The position numbers and the translations under genes were made by a program. Source: PNAI01 sp035574295 (GTDB lineage: Bacteria; Pseudomonadota; Alphaproteobacteria; Rhizobiales; Xanthobacteraceae). Taken from it: 22,462 nucleotides of DNA. Below, one piece after another: positions 15,198 to 22,323 of this stretch (position 1 is its first letter; each line of letters starts with the position of its first letter). Below the pieces are notes generated by a model, which was not told the origin of the DNA, did not search any database, and saw only the letters and a program-made list of their open reading frames with translations. Location of the stretch: the NCBI GenBank assembly GCA_035574295.1, contig DATLYX010000069.1, forward strand, positions 1-22,462, given 5' to 3'.

Positions 15198-16136
15198 TCA
15201 GTACGCCGATACGTCGTTGACGAGCACGGCGGTCATGGTCCTGTTGAGCGCCGGGTCCTTGGCCGCCTGGAAGGCGAAGGTCGCCTGGATGCCGCCCGGG
15301 CCGCTGATCGACAGCTTCGGGCGCGGCAGATAGACCTCATGCAGCGTAAAGAGCAGCGAGCGGTCGACGTCGACCTGCCAGCCGAACGACAATTCGCAGG
15401 CCGTGCCGTTGACCGCCTGATCGAGCAGCGTGGTGTCGGCAAAGCGCACCACGACGTTGCCGTTCGCCGCGACCATCGCCGGCTCGGCGTCCTCGATGCG
15501 GCCGTCGGCGCGGATCACCTCCACCTTGTCGAGATTGTTCGAATAGGTGAACTCCGCTGAGACGATGTTGCCGAGCGCAATCCCGTTGCGCTTGATCGCG
15601 CCGATGCTTTGCGCAAATCGCTCGATCGCCGCCTCCGTCGGGGAACCTGTGCCGGATGAGGCGGAGCGGGTTTCACCGCGCGCGATCAGGCCCAGGGTGG
15701 CATTGAGATGGCCTGTGCGTTGCAGCTGGATTTGCATCGAATTGGCGCGCACGCCGAAGTTCATGCCGTAGCTTGGCACGTCGGGCAGGCCGATCTCGAT
15801 CGCCATCGAGGGCAGCGACAACGCACCCGACACGAAGGTGTGCGTGTAGGGCCCGGTTCCCGTCGTCGTCGGCGCGCCGAGCAGGAGCTTGAGCCAATAG
15901 CCGAAGTTGCGCAGATCGACCGGCACGACCAGGTCGCCCTCGTTGTTGGCGACATCCTTGCTCGGCGGCAGCGGCTCGCGACCAAGGCCGAGCAGGTCGC
16001 TCTCGATCAGCCTTTGCTCCTCGCCGAGCCCGAAAGATACGAAAGGCAGTTTTTTGTAGCCACTGGCCGGCGGCGTGCCGTAGGTGGTCTCGAACGCCGC
16101 GGCCAGAACGGCGTTGGCGCCTCTGGCACGAGCCAT
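15198..16136 (-). CDS. Major tail tube protein (V-like position, Phage_tube_2-like)
   Basis: This 312-residue protein starts MARARGANAVLAAAFETTYG, the usual opening of the phage tail tube family typified by FETTYGTPP. The rest is beta-rich with YWLKLLLGAPTTTGTGPYTH, MQIQLQRTGHLNATLGLIAR and a C-terminal Ig-like or tube extension region (CELSFGWQVDVDRSLLF). Rings of this protein make the tail tube. AGGAG lies seven bases before the ATG. It follows the U-like terminator gene, as in lambda. It is convergent with the antitoxin gene, with adjacent stops and no terminator visible between them. Confidence 0.85.
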   Translation of the reverse strand: MARARGANAVLAAAFETTYGTPPASGYKKLPFVSFGLGEEQRLIESDLLGLGREPLPPSKDVANNEGDLVVPVDLRNFGYWLKLLLGAPTTTGTGPYTHTFVSGALSLPSMAIEIGLPDVPSYGMNFGVRANSMQIQLQRTGHLNATLGLIARGETRSASSGTGSPTEAAIERFAQSIGAIKRNGIALGNIVSAEFTYSNNLDKVEVIRADGRIEDAEPAMVAANGNVVVRFADTTLLDQAVNGTACELSFGWQVDVDRSLLFTLHEVYLPRPKLSISGPGGIQATFAFQAAKDPALNRTMTAVLVNDVSAY

Positions 16137-16198
16137 GGTTCTTCTCCTGCGTTATGTTGGACGAAACGCGCCCGACGTGGCGCACAAAATCTGCTCGA

Positions 16199-16633
16199 TC
16201 AATTGAGTGGATCGGGCGTGCCGTAACTCGCGACAATCGCTGCGTCCGCCCAGCGCGCGGTCTGCGCGCCGGCGGCCTCGATGTCGGCGGTTGCCGGCGC
16301 TTCGGCCTCGATGAAATCACAGAGACCGCCGAGCGTGCGGTCGGCAGCGACCGCCGCGCCAATCGCTGCGAGCATGGCGTCCAGGACCTGCTCACGCGAC
16401 TGCGTTCCGCTCTCGCGCGCGGCAATCTCGACTGGGATGCGGTGCGCATACAGATACGTCAACGGCGAGAGCAGAACCTCAGGTTCGCCCGGATCGCCGT
16501 CGCGCACGATCGCGAGCCCGCCCGCCGGGATGCGTTCGGGCTTGGCCAGATTGCGCCTGACCTCAGCGGAGGGTAGTGCGCTTCTAAGGAGAGCGAGCAC
16601 GCCTGCGAGCACTGCTTCGCGTTTCGAAGGCAA
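16199..16633 (-). CDS. Tail terminator-like protein (lambda U position)
   Basis: This 144-residue protein starts at TTG (16633), with GGGGAG about six bases upstream and no better start nearby. It begins with an amphipathic helix (SKREAVLAGVLALLRSAL). Next come a strand with VRDGDPGEPEVLLSPLTYLY and an EIAARESGTQSREQVLDAM segment. The end is a short beta strand region. This alpha-beta layout and the place before the tube gene match U-type tail terminators, which cap the tail and stop tube growth. In this phage group such proteins are often left as hypothetical. Confidence 0.65.
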   Translation of the reverse strand: MPSKREAVLAGVLALLRSALPSAEVRRNLAKPERIPAGGLAIVRDGDPGEPEVLLSPLTYLYAHRIPVEIAARESGTQSREQVLDAMLAAIGAAVAADRTLGGLCDFIEAEAPATADIEAAGAQTARWADAAIVASYGTPDPLN

Positions 16634-16697
16634 CGGTATCTCCCCTAGCGCTCAGCAACAGCCGGCGCCGCATAGATCGAACAGTGGTTGACCTGGA

Positions 16698-17606
16698 TTA
16701 TTTTTTGGTCTTCGGGAGCCGGGTCTTCATGGTGAGGATGTAGTTGGCTCCCTTCAGCCCGGCTTCATGTGGGCCGGCCCAGATGAGATAATACAGTCGC
16801 CCGCCACGCGTGTTCGTCACCAACTGAGCCTCTGACACATGGCCAAACACGTCCTTGAGGCGCCCCCTGTACCAAGCAAGTAGACGATCCTCAGAGTCAG
16901 CAATTTTGAAGGTTCGTTTTCCAAGCAGATCGAGACCCTCTTCGTAGGCGTGTTGGCGCCAATTGGGTGATCCGAAAAAGGTATTGAGCGAAATCTGCCA
17001 TCCCGCAGGCACGTTACCCGAGTTAGGCATCATCCTCCTGAGCGCCATGCCAAGTGGGAAGTTGACGATCACCTCAATCGCGCCCGTCTTCGCAATTGCT
17101 TCGATCGTCCCCCATGGCACCTGAAGACCGAACGGATCGAGGAATATGTAGCCGCGGTGATTTGCTTTCGAAATGCCCTTCAATAGCTCCTGTAAAATCG
17201 AGTTGGCATCCCCTTGGCGAATTTCGATCGTCCGTCTGCCTTGATATTCAGACCGAATGCGCTTGAGTTCCGCGATTCGATCAGGGTCTTTATCGATGAA
17301 GATATAACGGTCGAACGGGTTCGCGATGTCGAGGGCGACGCGCGGTGATCCCTTGAGAAAAACGACTTCCTGCTCGACCGGATCGGTGGACTGGTCCGCA
17401 AACAACTGAAAAGACTGACCACCGTCTTCGCGCGGCTTACTGCGTACTTCTGACAGGCCCGGCCCCGCGAATGCATCGATGTAGATTTTCTGCCACTGCG
17501 ACTGATTTTTGAGGCGGGTCGTATAGTAGTTAAGAGCGCGGCGGAGCGCGTCCAGCTTCTCAGCCGCCCAAGGACCAACGCTGCTGTCTCTCGGTTTTTT
17601 GCTCAT
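16698..17606 (-). CDS. tcmP: Three-Cys-motif partner protein TcmP (methyltransferase-like)
   Basis: This 302-residue protein has class I methyltransferase signatures. IDAFAGPG at 43-50 is the SAM-binding glycine loop, IDKDPDR at 104-110 the acidic strand end, QGDAN at 131-135, and FLDPFG at 155-160 sits where amino-methyltransferases carry DPPY. TcmP is defined by always accompanying a DUF5131 three-Cys protein, and the partner is present here. The start ATG shares ATGA (17606-17603) with the partner's stop, so the two are translationally coupled. Reaction and target of the pair are unknown; nucleic acid modification is one possibility. Base composition is clearly lower in G+C than the virion genes. 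The pair interrupts the lambda Z-U order. Confidence 0.85.
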   Translation of the reverse strand: MSKKPRDSSVGPWAAEKLDALRRALNYYTTRLKNQSQWQKIYIDAFAGPGLSEVRSKPREDGGQSFQLFADQSTDPVEQEVVFLKGSPRVALDIANPFDRYIFIDKDPDRIAELKRIRSEYQGRRTIEIRQGDANSILQELLKGISKANHRGYIFLDPFGLQVPWGTIEAIAKTGAIEVIVNFPLGMALRRMMPNSGNVPAGWQISLNTFFGSPNWRQHAYEEGLDLLGKRTFKIADSEDRLLAWYRGRLKDVFGHVSEAQLVTNTRGGRLYYLIWAGPHEAGLKGANYILTMKTRLPKTKK

Positions 17607-18355
17607 TCAGCAGCGACTGGGTAACTGCTAGGAGTCGCCAGCGGGAACTGGTTCCACTGCCGTCCGTCGAGTACGCGCCCTCCCGATTTCGGGCGCAGGC
17701 CGCCCCATTGCTTAAAGAAGAAGGGTATTCTTGCTTCTTGGCACTGGTCACGAATTTCGCGCACCCAGTCAGGGTCCATGTAGCGCGCGCGAGGACCGCT
17801 TTCACCGCCAACGATAACCCAATCGATTCCGCTCAGATCAATCTTGCCCACGCGGCCGATGAGCGGTTCGATCGACAAGAAGCGCGTCCCGGCTGGCGTA
17901 TCCCGAAGGTGGCGCACACGCGATAACTTGCTGCCGTCTTCGATCGAAACGCCGCACCATATGTGTCGTGGGCCGAGAGCCGCACCATATCGGCGGCGCA
18001 GAAAGTCGCGCATCAACGACGAACGTTTGGTCAGAACTTGAAAGGTGTGCCAGTCCGCTCGCTCCATGGTTTCGAAGACACGCTCGACGAACTCTGTCGG
18101 TATCTCCTTGTGGAAGAGGTCCGACATCGAATTCACGAAGATCATCTTCGGCTTTCGCCATTTAAGCGGCTGCGTCAGCCTCTCGGGGCGAAGGACAAGA
18201 TCGAAGCCATGCTCGAACGGATGTCCTGGAACGCCGCGAAATCGCTCGGCGAAGCGTTCGGCGTAGCAGTGGTCGCACCCAGCGCTGATCTTCGTGCAAC
18301 CAGTGACGGGGTTCCACGTCGCGTCGGTCCATTCGATTACGCTGTTCAATGCCAT
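17603..18355 (-). CDS. DUF5131 / phage Gp37-Gp68 family three-Cys protein
   Basis: This 250-residue protein begins with the family signature EWTDATWNPVTGC, then C20-x6-C27-x2-C30 followed by Tyr-Ala. The three cysteines are spaced like a metal or iron-sulphur site, similar to but not the same as the CxxxCxxC of radical SAM enzymes. Later strands (FVNSMSDLFH, QVLTKR, WCGVSIED, RFLSIEPLIG, WVIVGGESGP, PFFFKQWGG) suggest a TIM-barrel-like fold. The family (PF07505) is found on phages, plasmids and islands, usually with TcmP. No biochemical role is settled. A promoter candidate lies 25 bases upstream, so the pair may be transcribed independently of the late operon. Confidence 0.88.
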   Translation of the reverse strand: MALNSVIEWTDATWNPVTGCTKISAGCDHCYAERFAERFRGVPGHPFEHGFDLVLRPERLTQPLKWRKPKMIFVNSMSDLFHKEIPTEFVERVFETMERADWHTFQVLTKRSSLMRDFLRRRYGAALGPRHIWCGVSIEDGSKLSRVRHLRDTPAGTRFLSIEPLIGRVGKIDLSGIDWVIVGGESGPRARYMDPDWVREIRDQCQEARIPFFFKQWGGLRPKSGGRVLDGRQWNQFPLATPSSYPVAAE

Positions 18356-18379
18356 TGGTCACCAGAACAAAACAGGAAC

Positions 18380-18408
18380 ATGATAGCCCCAAAAGCATGC
18401 CCGGTAAA
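18380..18408 (-). promoter_or_regulatory. Sigma-70-like promoter for the DUF5131-TcmP pair
   Basis: On the minus strand TTTACC (18408-18403) and TATCAT (18385-18380) are exactly 17 bases apart. The match is 4/6 and 5/6 to the housekeeping consensus, and the start codon is about 25 bases downstream of the -10. GGTGA lies three bases before the ATG. It stands in the 116-base gap after the DUF6441 gene. Confidence 0.5.
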
Positions 18409-18471
18409 CCCTACTCGACCGTTTGCCATTCCGGCCAGTGGACAGCGGCCGTTGCTTTGGGCGCCGCTGGC

Positions 18472-19104
18472 CTATCTCCAATGCTGGGTGATGAGGCCCG
18501 GCACGCGGGCGGCCCAGCGGGATGCGCTCGCCTCGATGTCGAGGCGCTTTCGCAGCGTCACTTGTGGAACGAGAAGGAAGATGATGGCTGTTACTTGCCC
18601 ACGCCCACTCTTGCTCCGGCTTTTGACCGCGAGACCACGCCTTGTCATGCGTGCTTCGTCGGCGACGAGCAGCGACGGCCGACCGCGCCGATAGACGAGC
18701 CGCAACCGCATGCCGGTGCGGCGCTCCCAGCCGCCCGGCGTGATGCGCTTGCGCGCGCCGGTGGACGAGAGCCCCGTCTTGCCCGCCGCCGGCGTCGGAA
18801 TGGCGAGCCAGAAGCCGCGGCTTGAACGGATGGTTACGCCACGGTCGAAGGCATCGACAATGCTCGGCGCCTTGGACCAGACGAAGGCCGCCGCCCCGAT
18901 GCTCGCGCCGCTCTCGGGGAAGGTCTTGCCGCGCCAAGTGTTGGCGAGCCGTTGCCCGAGACCGGACTCGACCACATCCGCGCGCAGATCGGATTTCAGC
19001 CCCTCCGTTACCTGCCGCATCGCGGCGGTCACGGATCGCGCAATGGCGCCTTCGGTCCCCGCGAGGTCGCGGGCGAGATCGGAAGCCTTCAACGAAAAGC
19101 GCAC
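18472..19104 (-). CDS. DUF6441 protein (lambda Z-like tail completion position)
   Basis: This 210-residue protein starts at GTG (19104) with sequence MRFSLKASDLARDLAGTEGA. The conserved centre includes GLGQRLANTWRGKTFPESG, FVWSKAPSIVDAFDRGVTI and FWLAIPTPAAGK. These match DUF6441, found in prophages between head-tail joining and tail terminator genes. The basic second half has repeated Arg (GGWERRTGMRLRLVYRRGRP), and the C-terminus ends in TQHWR. Lambda Z, which completes tails, is similar in size (about 190 residues) and place. Family match is good; function is by position. Confidence 0.75.
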   Translation of the reverse strand: MRFSLKASDLARDLAGTEGAIARSVTAAMRQVTEGLKSDLRADVVESGLGQRLANTWRGKTFPESGASIGAAAFVWSKAPSIVDAFDRGVTIRSSRGFWLAIPTPAAGKTGLSSTGARKRITPGGWERRTGMRLRLVYRRGRPSLLVADEARMTRRGLAVKSRSKSGRGQVTAIIFLLVPQVTLRKRLDIEASASRWAARVPGLITQHWR

Positions 19105-19116
19105 GGGCTTTGCGCC

Positions 19117-19434
19117 TTATTTGGCGACGCCCTCGCACGTCCATACGAGCCCGAGGCTGTCGGCGACCGGGACGGCGATGATCTCGAACGCCTCGCCGGC
19201 GATCTCGACAATATCGCCCGCGGCGGGCTCGACGACCTCCGAGCGGCGCACGTCAATCAGCACGGACGGCAGGACGGCGCGGCTGTCGCCGAACCCGACG
19301 ACCTGATCCGGTCGCCTTGTGACGACACGGACGGTGATGCCGTCGCCCGCGCCGCCCGCCCGCCAAACCGCGTCTTCCGCGACATTGGCGTCGCGGAATA
19401 TGGCGTCGATTGCTGCCGCAAAGGCATCGAGCAT
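19117..19434 (-). CDS. Head-tail joining protein, FII-like
   Basis: The ATG at 19434 shares one base with the capsid gene stop (TGATG), giving 105 residues. A longer open frame in this phase only runs antiparallel to nothing real and lies inside the capsid gene. The protein starts with an amphipathic helix (MLDAFAAAIDAIFRD). It then has beta strands and a GDIVEIAGEAFEIIAVPVADSLGLVW segment, which resembles the C-terminal strands of lambda FII (RRGDTLTIGEETFWVDRV). FII closes the head neck and binds tails. Size (FII is 117) and order D-E-FII agree. Confidence 0.7.
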   Translation of the reverse strand: MLDAFAAAIDAIFRDANVAEDAVWRAGGAGDGITVRVVTRRPDQVVGFGDSRAVLPSVLIDVRRSEVVEPAAGDIVEIAGEAFEIIAVPVADSLGLVWTCEGVAK

Positions 19435-20456
19435 CAGTTCGACGTGTGGATACGCACCGCAAGCCGCGGGCGCTTGTTCACGGGCAGGATCGAGGCCTCG
19501 GTCTTGATGTCGATGGCGCTGCCGTCGGGTCGGGCAAGCTGCCGGGCATAGATCGGCAGGCCCACGGTGTTGACTGTCTCGATCAGGTTCGCCGGCGCCC
19601 CATAGGTCACGAAGGTGTCCATGGTGCCGAGCGGGAAGGCGATGCCTTCGTTCGCCGAGATCAGGGTCTCGGTCGCGCCGGTCGAGAGCGTGACGGTGGC
19701 GTTGTACTCCTCGAACACGATGCCGGCGAAGGGGAAACGGCGGCGGGTGTCCTCGCGCAAGGGCTGGGCGCCGGTGGAGGAGAAGTACTTGTAGGCCTCC
19801 TCCACCTTGGCATGCCCGATGAGCTTGTCGAAGAAGGAGGGGCTGACGAGCGCGAGCACCCCGGTCATGGTCTCGCCCTTGAGCTCGGTCTCGATGTCGC
19901 GCAGCACCTCGCGGCACTTGGCCTGCACATTCGTGCCGGCGGTGCCGAGCACGAAGTCGACCGACTGCTGGGCGAGACCGAACTCGGCGAAGTAGTCGTA
20001 GAGCGTGCTGCCTGCGCCGTCCTTGACGATGCCACGCAGCGCATTGACCTCCATGTACTCGCGGGTCTGGGCGTGCTTGGCGCGCATGCGAGTGAGCTTG
20101 CGCTCCATGACAGTGGCGAGCGGGTCGGCGGCGTCCGCCACCCCAAAGCCGCGCACGCCCTGGATGTCCTGGGGCGTGATCACGTCGTCGTGGGGAATCC
20201 ACGGCACCGTGAACGAGCGCATCGCGCGCGCATCACGGTTGGCGACCGTTGCGGGTCCGCCGAGCGGCACCGTCGGCAAGAGGTTCAGCACGCCCTCGGC
20301 TTGCTCGATGATGACGCTTCTCTGGGTGATGCCCTCGAAGCGGAACAGGCCGAGCTCACCGAGCCGGGTGTAGATGTTGGGCAGGATGTTGATGGCTTGG
20401 GTCATCTCGGCGAGCGAGTAGCCGCCCGCATCGAAGGGATTGATCATCGGGGCCAT
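19434..20456 (-). CDS. E-like: Major capsid protein, lambda E-like (HK97 fold)
   Basis: This 340-residue protein is almost the same length as lambda gpE (341) and follows the decoration gene. It begins MAPMINPFDAGGYSLAEMTQ. Diagnostic stretches of the phage capsid E family include YTRLGELGLFRFEGITQRSV, VPWIPHDDVITPQDIQG and TREYMEVNALRGIVKDG with the YDYF that follows. The FSSTGAQPLREDTRRRFPFA and LARPDGSAIDIKTEAS segments near the end are also typical. GAGG lies seven bases before the ATG. A strong hairpin precedes the gene. Assembly would use the S49 protease and nested scaffold upstream. Confidence 0.92.
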   Translation of the reverse strand: MAPMINPFDAGGYSLAEMTQAINILPNIYTRLGELGLFRFEGITQRSVIIEQAEGVLNLLPTVPLGGPATVANRDARAMRSFTVPWIPHDDVITPQDIQGVRGFGVADAADPLATVMERKLTRMRAKHAQTREYMEVNALRGIVKDGAGSTLYDYFAEFGLAQQSVDFVLGTAGTNVQAKCREVLRDIETELKGETMTGVLALVSPSFFDKLIGHAKVEEAYKYFSSTGAQPLREDTRRRFPFAGIVFEEYNATVTLSTGATETLISANEGIAFPLGTMDTFVTYGAPANLIETVNTVGLPIYARQLARPDGSAIDIKTEASILPVNKRPRLAVRIHTSN

Positions 20457-20469
20457 TGCGGTTCCTCAA

Positions 20470-20510
20470 AAATGGTTTCGGGCCCCGACGGGATTTCCAT
20501 CGAGGCCCGA
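20470..20510 (-). terminator. Hairpin plus U-run between decoration and capsid genes
   Basis: On the minus strand TCGGGCCTCGAT (20510-20499) pairs with GTCGGGGCCCGA (20489-20478), about 12 bp with two G-U pairs around a short loop. TTTTT follows seven bases later, directly before the capsid ribosome site. It could be a leaky terminator, an attenuator or an mRNA processing/stability element. Confidence 0.5.
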
Positions 20511-20538
20511 GGGTGACGTTGGGATGGCGTGGGACGGA

Positions 20539-20928
20539 TCAGGCGGTCTCGCGCGGCACGATGCCGATTGCCGCAAGCTCGGCGTGCTTGGCCGCCTTCT
20601 CGGCCGGCTGGTCGACGGAGGCGTCGAAGGCGAGCGCGGCCTTGGACACGATCGCGGGACCGCGGGCGATGACGAGCCCGGCCGCGTCACCAGCGGTTGC
20701 GTCGACGGCCGCGATCAGGACGGCGACCGCGGTCTCGGCGCCTTCGTCGCCGGTGACCGGGGATGCGGGCGAAAGGCGATATTTTCCTGAGGCGGTGATC
20801 CTGCCGAGCACGGCGCCGAGCGGATAGCTGGTACCGGCCTTGAGCGTCACGGTCTCGCGATTGTAGCTGCCGTTGAGCTCGTATTTGACGAGGTCGCCGA
20901 GGGTCGGCGCCATGGTGAGCGTGGGCAT
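20539..20928 (-). CDS. D-like: Head decoration protein, lambda D-like
   Basis: This 129-residue protein (lambda D is 110) starts MPTLTMAPTLGDLVKYELNG and includes SYNRETVTLKAGTSYPLGAV, the conserved core of the HDPD family. AVLIAAVDATAGD and LVIARGPAIVSKAALAFD follow. D trimers cement the expanded capsid at its three-fold sites. AAGGAG is eight bases before the ATG. It lies between the protease/scaffold gene and the capsid gene, exactly as in lambda. Confidence 0.9.
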   Translation of the reverse strand: MPTLTMAPTLGDLVKYELNGSYNRETVTLKAGTSYPLGAVLGRITASGKYRLSPASPVTGDEGAETAVAVLIAAVDATAGDAAGLVIARGPAIVSKAALAFDASVDQPAEKAAKHAELAAIGIVPRETA

Positions 20929-20955
20929 GATCGGGGCTCCTTAAAATCTTGTCGG

Positions 20956-21342
20956 TCAGGGGCGCGCCGCGGCGGCGGCGCGCTCCTTGGCCCGCCGCAC
21001 GATCGGGCTGTCGTTCGCCGCGGCGGAGGGCGGGGCGGCGGCAATCACGCTCGTTGCCTCGGCGCGCGCTGCGAGCGTATCGAGCACCGAGCGACGCAAC
21101 GCATCGGGCGTAATGCCCTTCTTAAGCGCGTCGGCCGCGTCGACCTCAACGCCAAGGCGCGCTGCTTGCGCCGCGATCGCGGCAACCTCGGCAAACTCCG
21201 CGCGCAATCTCTCGGCTGCGCTCGCTTCGGGCGCGGTTGATGCCGGCGCTGGCGTCGGCGCGGGATCCGGCGCAGCCTGTGTTACGGCCGGCTGCGGCTC
21301 ATGCGGCTGATCCTGGAACTGTTCGGTTTCGTTCGTCGCCAT
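20956..21342 (-). CDS. Nu3-like: Nested scaffold protein from internal start (lambda Nu3-like)
   Basis: An in-frame ATG at 21342 (residue 296 of the protease frame) is preceded by AAGAGGAG seven bases upstream, stronger than most ribosome sites in the window. It would give a 128-residue protein starting MATNETEQFQDQ. This has an acidic and Pro-rich N-terminal part, a helical centre (AAERLRAEFAEVAAIAAQA) and a basic C-terminus (VRRAKERAAAAARP). That is the expected make-up of a scaffold. Lambda makes Nu3 in the same way from the 3' part of C. Start use is inferred from sequence. Confidence 0.75.
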   Translation of the reverse strand: MATNETEQFQDQPHEPQPAVTQAAPDPAPTPAPASTAPEASAAERLRAEFAEVAAIAAQAARLGVEVDAADALKKGITPDALRRSVLDTLAARAEATSVIAAAPPSAAANDSPIVRRAKERAAAAARP

Positions 21343-22227
21343 GGAGAGGCTCCTCTTGAGTGTCGGGTTGATGAGGGCGCGGGCCGGTGCGGTGCGATCG
21401 AGTTCGGTGGCCATTTCAGCGATGGCGAGGTCCAGAGTGCCGAGCCTGTCGGCGAGCCCGGCGCGGACGGCAAGCGCACCGCGATAGATCGCGGCCTCGG
21501 TCGCGCGCACGGTCTCCACGGTGAGGCCACGGTTGAAGGCAATTAGGCTGCAGAGCTCCGCGTAGAGGCGGTCGACGTCGGCCTGAATGTCCGAACGGGC
21601 GCGCTCGGACAGCGGCGCATGCGGATTGGCGTCGATCTTGTGCTCGCCCGCAAAGATGAAGGTCCAGGCCAGGCCCGCCTTGGCATCGGCGCCGCTTTCG
21701 TCGACGTGCACGGCGACGACGCCGATCGAGCCGACCTCGCCGGTGCGCGTGACGTAGACACGATCGGCCGCACTCGCGATGGCATAGGCCGCCGACAGCG
21801 CGCTCTCGTTCGCCACCGCCCACAGCGGCTTGTCGCTCGCCGCGCGGAGAGCGCGGACGCGATCGACGAGATCGAACAAGCCGCCGACCTCCCCGCCTGC
21901 GGAGTCGACATCGAGGATCACGCCGCGCACGCTTGCATCGGCCATGGCGTCCGCGATCACCGCGCCGATCTCGCTGTACGAGCGAAGCCCGCTCGCGGCA
22001 TCGAGATAGCCGGAACGGGCAACCAGCGTGCCGATCACCGAGATGACCGCAATGCGCTCGGCCGTGAGCGCGGTGAGCGGTGCCGGCTCAGGCGGCCCTT
22101 CGGTCGGTTCGATCGCGTTGCCGGCGAGCCGCGGCGTCAGCACGCCGAGGATCGCCTCGAGCTTGGCGCGCGCGATCATGAGCGGCGTCCCGAACAGGCG
22201 GGAGGCCACGTGGGGTAGGTCGAGCAT
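20956..22227 (-). CDS. C-like: S49 family head maturation protease (lambda C-like)
   Basis: The 423-residue protein (lambda C is 439) has an SppA-like protease domain at about 55-265. Its Ser is in ESALSAAYAIASAAD, where Ser145 aligns with the S49 nucleophile. The Lys is in GEHKIDANPHAPLSE, with Lys197 as candidate general base. VILDVDSAGGEVGG is the oxyanion-strand region. After about 295 a Pro/Ala/Gln-rich linker leads to a helical scaffold region that ends in a basic Ala-rich tail. The protease trims procapsid proteins. The gene starts at 22227, about 95 bases from a divergent antitoxin gene, whereas in lambda-like phages the portal gene normally lies immediately upstream. Confidence 0.9.
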   Translation of the reverse strand: MLDLPHVASRLFGTPLMIARAKLEAILGVLTPRLAGNAIEPTEGPPEPAPLTALTAERIAVISVIGTLVARSGYLDAASGLRSYSEIGAVIADAMADASVRGVILDVDSAGGEVGGLFDLVDRVRALRAASDKPLWAVANESALSAAYAIASAADRVYVTRTGEVGSIGVVAVHVDESGADAKAGLAWTFIFAGEHKIDANPHAPLSERARSDIQADVDRLYAELCSLIAFNRGLTVETVRATEAAIYRGALAVRAGLADRLGTLDLAIAEMATELDRTAPARALINPTLKRSLSMATNETEQFQDQPHEPQPAVTQAAPDPAPTPAPASTAPEASAAERLRAEFAEVAAIAAQAARLGVEVDAADALKKGITPDALRRSVLDTLAARAEATSVIAAAPPSAAANDSPIVRRAKERAAAAARP

Positions 22228-22287
22228 TCGGTGGCGGCTCTGGCGAAGCCAAGGGGCCTTGACGGCCCGTCTGCGGGCGGGCCCTAT

Positions 22288-22311
22288 ATTCTAGCCAGAA
22301 ATTCTAGCTAG
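22288..22311 (+). promoter_or_regulatory. Direct-repeat operator candidate before Phd-like antitoxin
   Basis: ATTCTAGC occurs at 22288-22295 and again at 22301-22308, 13 bases apart, followed by the palindrome CTAGCTAG (22304-22311). It lies just upstream of the antitoxin start (22324) and within the region in front of the divergent protease gene. Autoregulatory sites of Phd/YefM antitoxins are usually such short repeated palindromes overlapping the promoter. Confidence 0.5.
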
Positions 22312-22323
22312 TTGAGGCGAACC

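Noticed and set aside
19435..20202. Upstream extension of the FII-like frame across the capsid gene
   Set aside because: The extension is Arg/His-rich out-of-frame reading of the capsid gene. Only the part from 19434 has a sensible sequence and a TGATG overlap start.
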